Positions 57,484-64,000 of a DNA stretch of 64,000 nt are shown here, piece by piece (within the stretch, counting starts at the first letter, position 1; each line of letters begins with the position of its first letter). Source of the stretch: an uncultured Oleiphilus sp. (GTDB lineage Bacteria; Pseudomonadota; Gammaproteobacteria; Pseudomonadales; Oleiphilaceae). The position numbers and the translations under genes are program-made. The notes under the pieces were generated by a model. The model did no database searches and was not told where the DNA came from. It saw only the letters and a program-made list of their open reading frames with translations. The DNA lies in the NCBI GenBank assembly GCA_913020045.1, contig CAJWBE010000004.1, forward strand, positions 110,263-174,262. The letters run 5' to 3'.

Positions 57484-59139
57484 ATGATCAATAGACCTCG
57501 TATGACAGAACTTCAAAGACAACTTCAGCTAGCAAAGTTTTATCGCAAACTAAAAATATTAGTCGTGGATGACTTCGAGAATTTTCGCCTGTCCATTAAG
57601 CAAATGATTCGCTCCTTTGGTGTTGAAAGGATAGAGGTCGCTAGTAACGGTGAAGACGCTGTTGCACGCTGTGAGCGCGAAAGCTTTGACGTCATTATTT
57701 GCGACTACAATTTGGGCGCAGGGAAAAATGGTCAACAGGCGTTAGAGGAACTCCGTTATAACAAAGTGCTCAAGCATACCAGCCTGTTTGTGATGGTGAC
57801 GGCAGAAACCTCTAAAGACATGGTGATGGGTGCGCTAGAGTATTTGCCCGATGGCTATATTACTAAACCCATTACTAAAGCCGTACTCCAGAAGAGGCTT
57901 GATAATTTAGTTGAGCAGCGCGAAACGCTAAAACCTATTAATGCGGCTGTCGACAAAGAAGATCTCGACTTGGCGGTTGAGTTACTGGACAAAGAGATCA
58001 AAAGTAATACGAAATATGTGACATGGTGTTTACGTACCTTAGCGAACATTTATTACCAAAAAGAAGAGTTTGCGCTCGCTAAGAAAATCTATGAAAACGT
58101 CTTATCAAAACGAGATATTGGATGGGCTCGTCTCGGAATGGGTAAAGTGCGTATCGCGTTGGGAGAAAACGAAGAAGCTGTCGCAGATTTGACAGGATTA
58201 CTCCAAAGCAACGGCAACCTTATTGAAGCCTATGATGCTTTAGCCGATGCTTACTTAAATCTCGGTAAAGCGAAGCAAGCACAGCAAACGCTAGAGGAGG
58301 CGGTTGCGATTTCGCCGCATGCGATTATGCGTCAAAAGAAATTGGCAAAAGTTGCTGATGATAACCGCGACTATGAGTCGGCCAGTGATGCGCACCGAAA
58401 AACGATGAAGCTTGGCTTTAATTCGGTGCATGAGTCGGCAGAAAACTATTTGAACCTTGGGCGTTGCTTATCTGATTTAGCTGAAGGTGATCCAACCGAA
58501 GAAGGCAAAAAAAGAGCAAAAGAGGCGGTCCATACAATGGAGCGCGTCGCGAAAAAATTCAAAGATGATAGTAATGTCAGAATGAGTGCTGCGCTAATTG
58601 AGGCGCGGGTTCACAAGGGTCAAGGCGACGAACGTAAATCAAATGAAGCAATGGCCAAAGCGGAAAAGGTAATGAATGTTGCCGATGCTGACCCACAGAC
58701 GGCGTTGGAATTCGCAAAGACGCTGTATCAAATGGGGCGCGCAAGCGAAGCCGAGTCGTTGTTAAGCGATCTTGCAGCCAAGCACGCTTCAAATAGCGCA
58801 ATCATTTCTCAAATAGAAGAATTGCTTGATGAGCCTGTTAGTCTGAAACAAAAAGCGAAAGCGCGTGCGCTAAACAAAGAAGGTATTGGTGCGTTTGAGA
58901 AAGGTGATCTGGCAGGGGCTATCAAAGTCTTTGAAGAGGCGATGGTGGTCACGCCTAAGCATCCTGCGTTGAACCTGAATATGATTCAAGTCATGCTTAA
59001 ACAAATTGAACTTCAGGGCGGCAACCCAGAATTGAAGCGCAAGTGCCAGACTTGCCTTGAGAACGTCAAGCATATTCCAGAACAACACCGTCAATTTAAA
59101 CGCCTGCAGTTTTTGATCAAAAAGGTCGCCGCGCTTTAG
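57484..59139 (+). CDS. Response regulator with TPR output (REC-TPR)
   Basis: The 551-residue protein has an N-terminal receiver domain (about 22-145: LVVDDFENF, phospho-acceptor D74 in ICDYNLGAG, MVTAETS, YITKPI). About 400 residues of helical tetratricopeptide repeats follow (for example YQKEEFALAKKIYENVL and AYLNLGKAKQAQQTLEEA). No DNA-binding domain is present, so it should signal through protein-protein contacts. Its receiver domain is strikingly similar to the partial one at 1-360. ATG 57484 has AGG immediately before it; ATG 57502 is an alternative start. Confidence 0.9.
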   Translation: MINRPRMTELQRQLQLAKFYRKLKILVVDDFENFRLSIKQMIRSFGVERIEVASNGEDAVARCERESFDVIICDYNLGAGKNGQQALEELRYNKVLKHTSLFVMVTAETSKDMVMGALEYLPDGYITKPITKAVLQKRLDNLVEQRETLKPINAAVDKEDLDLAVELLDKEIKSNTKYVTWCLRTLANIYYQKEEFALAKKIYENVLSKRDIGWARLGMGKVRIALGENEEAVADLTGLLQSNGNLIEAYDALADAYLNLGKAKQAQQTLEEAVAISPHAIMRQKKLAKVADDNRDYESASDAHRKTMKLGFNSVHESAENYLNLGRCLSDLAEGDPTEEGKKRAKEAVHTMERVAKKFKDDSNVRMSAALIEARVHKGQGDERKSNEAMAKAEKVMNVADADPQTALEFAKTLYQMGRASEAESLLSDLAAKHASNSAIISQIEELLDEPVSLKQKAKARALNKEGIGAFEKGDLAGAIKVFEEAMVVTPKHPALNLNMIQVMLKQIELQGGNPELKRKCQTCLENVKHIPEQHRQFKRLQFLIKKVAAL

Positions 59140-59591
59140 TCTTCAGTCTTTCGCACTGTTGCGACTGTGGGCTCAATTCCTGGCAGTGTTAGAGCTTAAA
59201 AGATCCTTTCCCGTTCTCGATAAGTTCGGTTTTTAACTTGTGTTGGCTTCTTGTGAGGCTGAAGCAAACATCGTTTCAGTGTCGTCGCTAGAAACGATTG
59301 CTTACTTGGCTGTCGATTCGGGTGTTCTGGAGTGTTTCGAGGACTTCGAGCCGAATACGATGACTATCGAACACCCCCCCAGGTATTGCGGCGTGAGTGG
59401 GTCGCTTGTTGTATTGCTGGTCGACGAAGATACATCAAATGATGCGTAGCGGAGACACATTGTTGAAAGCGTCAGCCCGTTGATCGTGTCATCGCCGTTT
59501 TCGGCCTCGATACCGCAACCATAGGAATGTACGTTGGCGTGGGTAATCGATTCGTTCTTCGATATACTTGGCTGCTTTGTTCTAAGTAAAA
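59140..59591. other. 452-base gap, no convincing gene
   Basis: A 69-codon frame from TTG 59240 to 59449 (LASCEAEANIVSV...) has codon use not unlike its neighbours, but it has no ribosome-binding site and no family I recognise. The opposite strand is also open over much of the region. It may be a remnant or spurious. No terminator or promoter was clear. Confidence 0.3.
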
Positions 59592-61355
59592 GTGACTAAT
59601 TATAAAATGCAGCGACAAAATCCATTAAAAATTGCTCATGAACTGCTTGCTAAAGGGCAGTTAGAGCAGGCGAGCGCACTATTAAAACAAGTGCTTGCAG
59701 CGCAACCCAATAATGCAGAAGCATTGTGGTTGTTCGGTAAGGCTTTAATTGGCTCTGGGAAATTTCAGCTTGCGAGTAAGCAGATCTTAAAAGCCCTTAC
59801 GTTCGCTCCCAATAACCCAAATGTTCATTTTGAACTTGCTGTATGCCAGATGTACCTGCATCAGTATGAAGACGCGATGCGCAGCATGAGGGAGACATTA
59901 AAAATTCTGCCTGAGCATATGCTCGCGACTAGAGAGCTCGGAAATGTTTTACTCCATCACGGTCGTTTAAGTGAGGCTGCTGAGGTCCTAGCACTAGGAA
60001 CGCACCACCATCCGAAGGAAATTAATCTTTGGTTATTGCTTGGCAATACTTTAGGGGACTTGGGCCGATTTGATGAATCAATAGAATGCTTTAAGGTGGC
60101 TTTGAACCTAAATAAAGGGGTTGAGTCTGCTAGGTCAAGTATCTTGATGAGAATGAACTACATTCCAACTATTCCCCCTTCTGAAATATACGAATTGTCT
60201 AAAAAGTATGGGGAGATGTTCGAGCGTGGTAGCCCAAAAATCAATCCGCCTGACGCGGCTGCAAAGACAATTAGGATTGGATATGTTTCAAGTAATTTAA
60301 ACTCTCACTCGGTCGCATATTTTCTAAAGCCATTGCTTTCAAATCATGATTGTTCAAAGGTGGAAGTCTATATTTACGATAATACAAATCATTGTGATGA
60401 AATGACCGAGGCCTTCAAAGGTCTAGGGCATCATTGGCGTCCTATTCGCGGGCTTTCTGACGACCGCGTAGTCCAGGTGATAGTTCAAGATAAAATTCAG
60501 GTACTCATTGATGTTATCTCCCACACTGGAGGGTCTAGGCTTGGTGTTTTTGCGCAAGCTCCCGCACCGATCCAAGTTACTTGGTTGGCATACCCGAATA
60601 CCACTGGCGTTAAAGAAATTCAGTATCGATTTACGGATGAAATTACCGATCCGCAAGGGTTGACTGAGAGCTATTACACAGAAGAGCTTGTGCGATTGCC
60701 GAAAGGGTTTCTATGCTACGAGTTTCCCAGTGACCTGCCTTGTCGAAGAGAGCCTCCGTATACAGAAAATGGCTACGTAACGTTCGGCTCTTTTAATAAT
60801 TTGAATAAAATTACGGCTTCAACAATTTCTGCTTGGTCAGAAATATTAAAAGGAGTTCCAGGGTCAAAAATACTAGTTAAGTCAAGGCAGTTAGTTGATC
60901 CGGCGGTACGCGATAATTACTCAAAACTATTCGCGGAGTGTGGTATTGGAACAGAACGAATTGAGTTTCGTGGCGCAGTAAGTGGTAAGGATAGCCATCT
61001 AAAAATGTACGATGAAATTGATCTTGCGCTAGATTCGTTTCCATATAATGGAACAACAACAACGTGTGAAGCTCTTTGGATGGGGGTCCCTACGATAACG
61101 TATACAGGTCAGGTGCACGCGTCTCGCGTTAGCGCATCAATAATGCATCATGCCGGGCTTAATCAGTTTGTTGCAGACTCTCTAGAGCAGTATATCGAGC
61201 TCGCCGTAAAACTAGGAAATCAACCATTGTCCTTCTCCGATTTACGCCCAGTATTGAGAGAGCGACTAAGCAAGAGCGCGCTTGCAGATGGTGCAGGTTT
61301 TGCTAATCAGGTGGAATCGGCCTATCTCAATTTGATTGAGCGGCATTATACATAA
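59592..61355 (+). CDS. TPR-GT41 glycosyltransferase (OGT/SPINDLY-like)
   Basis: The 587-residue protein has N-terminal TPRs (about 10-200, for example HELLAKGQLEQASALLKQVL) and a C-terminal GT41 catalytic region. In the latter are RIGYVSSNLNSHSVAYFL, PIQVTWLAYPNTTG, the nucleotide-sugar region VTFGSFNNLNKI, and LDSFPYNGTTTTCEALWMGV with HASRVSASIMHHAGL. Such enzymes transfer GlcNAc or fucose to Ser/Thr of proteins in the cytoplasm. Acceptors here are unknown; flagellin- or surface-protein glycosylation is one possibility. GTG 59592 is the first start, with ATG 59607 an alternative. It follows another TPR protein gene. Confidence 0.9.
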   Translation: MTNYKMQRQNPLKIAHELLAKGQLEQASALLKQVLAAQPNNAEALWLFGKALIGSGKFQLASKQILKALTFAPNNPNVHFELAVCQMYLHQYEDAMRSMRETLKILPEHMLATRELGNVLLHHGRLSEAAEVLALGTHHHPKEINLWLLLGNTLGDLGRFDESIECFKVALNLNKGVESARSSILMRMNYIPTIPPSEIYELSKKYGEMFERGSPKINPPDAAAKTIRIGYVSSNLNSHSVAYFLKPLLSNHDCSKVEVYIYDNTNHCDEMTEAFKGLGHHWRPIRGLSDDRVVQVIVQDKIQVLIDVISHTGGSRLGVFAQAPAPIQVTWLAYPNTTGVKEIQYRFTDEITDPQGLTESYYTEELVRLPKGFLCYEFPSDLPCRREPPYTENGYVTFGSFNNLNKITASTISAWSEILKGVPGSKILVKSRQLVDPAVRDNYSKLFAECGIGTERIEFRGAVSGKDSHLKMYDEIDLALDSFPYNGTTTTCEALWMGVPTITYTGQVHASRVSASIMHHAGLNQFVADSLEQYIELAVKLGNQPLSFSDLRPVLRERLSKSALADGAGFANQVESAYLNLIERHYT

Positions 61356-62670
61356 ACTGCTCTTGGACCTGACCTGCGAAACGGATCTCAAGTGACAGAG
61401 GTAACGGTTTAGTTGCTTTAACAACATCGGCCTTTAGAAATGTTTGTGCGGAGTTGATCGGAACAAGTCGCTCGCCTAAAAAATGCTATATAGGCTAACA
61501 AGTGCAAAGTCACCATTGCTGCTTAGAAGTGCTTTTTTATGCTCTTTTAATGGAGCTAAGCATTTATTTTGTTCCTGATAGACCTGACTGCAATATAGCT
61601 TTCCCTTAGTTAATCAAACGGCGCTGTTCGCTGAAATTGAAGAGCAGAAAACCCTCACTCGCAGTTTAGCTTTTTTAAAAATATCAACAGGTCTTTCGAG
61701 GTCAAGATGTTGTTTAATTACGACTTCGATCCAAACATAGCGACGCTTCAAGGAAATGATCATCTATTAATTCGTTACAACTAGACGTTCTTGGTGGGGC
61801 GGCGGGAGAGCCTATATTGCAGCGGCGAGCGAGCTCGTTTTAGCCTATTATCGAATGGAATATCATGGAATCGGCGTTCTCTATCTGCATTTACTTGGGG
61901 CACTTTGATGAACGAGGGGTGGCAAATATGATGCTAGTCGCGTTAAGCGTCGAATTTTGGCACATGAGGCGACATGCGGTTTTGCGATCACATAAATGTA
62001 TTGATTTCAGGCGTTCTGCGTTCTAGGCTTTCTGTGTACTAATGGTAGCTCGCCTAAAAGAGCAAAATCCCATCAAAAAGTGGTGAAGCCTTGTGGTAGA
62101 AAATTTACGAGCTAACGTTCGTTTTGCATTCTCCGCAACAATGATCAACGCAGTGTTCAGCTGTTTCTTCTAGCTGAATATTCGCTTAAGAATAAACTTC
62201 GACGAGCTCGAGTGTTTATTTTTTGGGTATTAAAGTGCCCTTGAATGAAAGCGCGGGCGCACCGGTTTTCTGTTCCTCCAAATCTATAGCTCTGTTTTTA
62301 TAGCAGTCGATCTCGATCGTATGCCGCTCTGCAGTTGTCGCCTAAGTTAAACCTATTTGGTTGTTTGCGACTTTGTGACTGTACTTTATTGGTAAACGAT
62401 CCGCCCAATTGCGATAGGCCTGCGAGCAGGCTGCGCCTTCGTAAGGGATATTTCCTTCACTTCTAGTTCGTAAGCCTAAGCAACTGATTGCTTCCTTAGC
62501 GAGTCCTCCCTCCGACAATAGCCGCGAACACAAAAGATATTTAGCTCAATCGAGCTAAAAACTCAGAACCTGTAGACGCTGGCGAGCACCTGCCTAGGGT
62601 GCGTAACACTAAACGAGAATTTGGGAGGGAGCGTAACTACACCAAAAAACCATTATGAATAGGGATAATT
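61356..62670. other. 1.3 kb non-coding or decayed region upstream of the recombinase
   Basis: No long reading frame and no recognisable protein was found on either strand. A 63-codon minus frame at 62342-62533 is unsupported. The right third holds several short inverted repeats: GCCTGC-GA-GCAGGC at 62418-62431, AAGCAA-CTGA-TTGCTT near 62478-62493, and TTTAGCTC/GAGCTAAA at 62540-62559. It may contain decayed mobile-element genes and the recombinase's attachment site. Confidence 0.5.
62540..62559. other. Perfect 8-bp inverted repeat upstream of the recombinase
   Basis: TTTAGCTC and GAGCTAAA are perfect complements with an AATC loop, 111 bases before the recombinase start and without a T-run. 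Its position fits a recombinase binding or attachment-site element, but this is only inferred. Confidence 0.35.
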
Positions 62671-63636
62671 ATGAAACTGAAAAACAGGCAAAATCATGAC
62701 ATACGAAATTTTGGATTTGGCTCTAGATGTCCACGAAAAGCTGTACATAATGCTTGCCGGCTGCACTATCAGTCGTATGCATCAGCGCATCATGTTGCGT
62801 CGCGATTTTTTCGCTTCATCTCATGGAAAGCGTCTATCGCAGAGAGCCTGAAAGATTTACGGGATATTGATAAGAAATCGGTTGATTCGTACTGCCAATT
62901 CATCGAGGGTCGCGTCAAATTGGAATGTACTGCGGTTTCCACTGCGCACAATTACGTCTCAGCAATCAACACAGTGATGCATATTCTTAGGGGTGATAGG
63001 AAGATTTGGGTCTCAACGCGTTTCGATACTTCTGTTCCGAATCGATCAAACATCACGACGCTTAACAAAGGGGCGAAAATTGATGTGAGCTCGACCCCAC
63101 CGAGAGACTTGCTCGACTGTCTACTTCGTCTGCAATATTTGTGGGGGTTGCGGTTCGAGGAGTCTTGCAAGTTGAACGCTCGCACTGCGTTGGAGCAGGT
63201 ACGGGCAGTAGGTTCTATTGTTGTGAGCCGTGGAACCAAAGGCGGGCGCTCTAGGCAGGTGCCTGTTGCTGATAAAACACAGGAAGAAATATTAGCGCAT
63301 GCTACTCATTTTCAGGGGCCTAATTACTCAATGATCCCCGCGGATCTAAGCTATGCGAAATTCCGTGACTATGCGTACAGTGGTAGTAGTCAACGAAGGC
63401 ATAATTTTCATGCTTATCGTCACGGATACGCCCATAGGCGATATCGGCAAATCGTCGGCGCAGATTGTCCCGTCTTGGCTAAGGTGAAACACGGACTTGC
63501 GCATATTCAATATCTATCAAAGGAGCTGAATATAAGCATTGTCGCGGCACAAAAAATAGACACAAATGCGAGACTAATTATTAGTCGAGAGCTAGGCCAT
63601 GAGCGAACGCAAATCACAAACGCGTATTTGGGCTGA
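62671..63636 (+). CDS. Tyrosine recombinase/integrase
   Basis: The 321-residue protein has an N-terminal SAM-like core-binding domain (about 40-125) and a C-terminal catalytic domain. All catalytic positions can be assigned: Arg in LWGLRFEES, Lys in RGTKGGRSRQVP, His and Arg in FHAYRHGYAHRR, His in ELGHERTQ and Tyr in NAYLG, which ends the protein. Finishing two residues after the Tyr is typical of the 'integrase domain-containing' group, distinct from IntI. An AGGGATAATT ribosome-binding region precedes ATG 62671. A second, catalytic-domain-less relative follows 3 bases later. Confidence 0.88.
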   Translation: MKLKNRQNHDIRNFGFGSRCPRKAVHNACRLHYQSYASAHHVASRFFRFISWKASIAESLKDLRDIDKKSVDSYCQFIEGRVKLECTAVSTAHNYVSAINTVMHILRGDRKIWVSTRFDTSVPNRSNITTLNKGAKIDVSSTPPRDLLDCLLRLQYLWGLRFEESCKLNARTALEQVRAVGSIVVSRGTKGGRSRQVPVADKTQEEILAHATHFQGPNYSMIPADLSYAKFRDYAYSGSSQRRHNFHAYRHGYAHRRYRQIVGADCPVLAKVKHGLAHIQYLSKELNISIVAAQKIDTNARLIISRELGHERTQITNAYLG

Positions 63637-63639
63637 GAT

Positions 63640-63966
63640 ATGTCGAATCATATGAAGAATCAAATTCGCACGTCGATGAATCGATTCAGTCGTCAGGGGG
63701 CGCTCACTGCACGCCGAGAAGAGATTGCGAAACTTAATCGATTTGTAGATTGGCTAACTGAGACTCAGCAAGGTGTTAAATCGATTGAAAACATCGGGCG
63801 TCGTCATGTTCACGAGTTCTATGGTTACTTATCATTGAAAAATCGTAGTGTCACAACTCAGCACAAGTACTATCTGTCGATTAGAAAATTGTGGGCCCAG
63901 ACAGGGCGGGCTGGCCGACCCCCTAAGCCAAAATTGCGCGATGACATGTCAAACGTCCAGTCATAA
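63640..63966 (+). CDS. Small protein resembling an orphan integrase core-binding (SAM-like) domain
   Basis: The 108-residue basic protein contains LNRFVDWL, a middle segment SIENIGRRHVHEFYGYLSL and VTTQHKYYLSIRKLW. This order and spacing parallel the core-binding domain of the recombinase just upstream (FFRFISW, DIDKKSVDSYCQFI, VSTAHNYVSAINTV). No catalytic domain follows, and the frame ends cleanly in a stop. With only 3 bases between the genes, co-translation is likely. It may modulate the recombinase, act as a DNA-binding partner, or be a truncated second integrase. Confidence 0.7.
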   Translation: MSNHMKNQIRTSMNRFSRQGALTARREEIAKLNRFVDWLTETQQGVKSIENIGRRHVHEFYGYLSLKNRSVTTQHKYYLSIRKLWAQTGRAGRPPKPKLRDDMSNVQS

Positions 63967-64000
63967 TCAAAGCTCTGTTCTGTGTTTGTTGTGTCTGCAC

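Noticed and set aside
59240..59449. 69-codon frame as a real gene
   Set aside because: No ribosome-binding site, no recognised family, and the opposite strand is comparably open; kept only as part of the gap description.
62342..62533. 63-codon minus-strand frame upstream of the recombinase
   Set aside because: Overlaps several inverted repeats, has no ribosome-binding site and no recognisable motif.
62671..63636. Integron integrase IntI with a cassette array
   Set aside because: The catalytic region lacks the IntI-specific segment and no attC-like sites were found in the flanking sequence.

Overview
This window looks like a marine-type gammaproteobacterial chromosome of moderate GC. It carries the Na+-pumping NADH:quinone reductase (nqrA-F with apbE and nqrM), a Pseudomonas-like gap-nqr neighbourhood, the soluble transhydrogenase sthA, and the long conserved rpsB-tsf-pyrH-frr-uppS-cdsA-dxr-rseP-bamA-skp-lpxD-fabZ-lpxA-lpxB-rnhB block. 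Many genes use GTG or TTG starts. I would place it near Oceanospirillales/Cellvibrionales/Pseudomonadales but cannot name a genus from sequence alone. I saw no tRNA, rRNA or CRISPR array.

Layout. 1-1153 (minus): two response regulators, one cut by the window edge and probably REC-TPR, one a REC domain anchored to the membrane. 1366-2853: a long-type glyceraldehyde-3-phosphate dehydrogenase. 3181-10384: the nqrABCDEF-apbE-nqrM operon, which builds a Na+ pump and flavinylates it. 10429-11820: sthA. 12005-22354: a 10.3 kb gene for a 3449-residue lipoprotein packed with thrombospondin-3-like Asp-rich repeats. 22412-31288 (minus): map-glnD-dapC-yffB-dapD-dapE-rlmA plus two small unknown genes (lysine/peptidoglycan precursor synthesis, nitrogen signalling, rRNA methylation). 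31667-46331: translation factors, isoprenoid and phospholipid precursors, outer-membrane assembly and lipid A synthesis. 46828-48360: a second repeat-type lipoprotein. 48416-56005: a class I aminotransferase, uvrB, pyrD, rmf and rlmKL. 56022-57344 (minus): an outer-membrane barrel protein and a divergent exonuclease-fold protein. 57484-61355: a REC-TPR regulator closely similar to the one at the left edge, then a TPR-GT41 (OGT/SPINDLY-like) glycosyltransferase. 61356-62670: 1.3 kb without a convincing gene. 62671-63966: a tyrosine recombinase followed by a small stand-alone protein that resembles only the recombinase's DNA-binding domain, suggesting the edge of a mobile element.

Most of the window is core genome. 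The parts I find least explained are: the giant lipoprotein, with a recurring scaffold of repeat block plus Cys-marked beta-rich segment; the recombinase plus orphan core-binding-domain pair; a compact cluster of DnaA-box-like sites with GATC sites upstream of pyrD; a possible structured RNA at 46422-46514; the paired REC-TPR regulators; and a membrane-anchored REC protein with no output domain.
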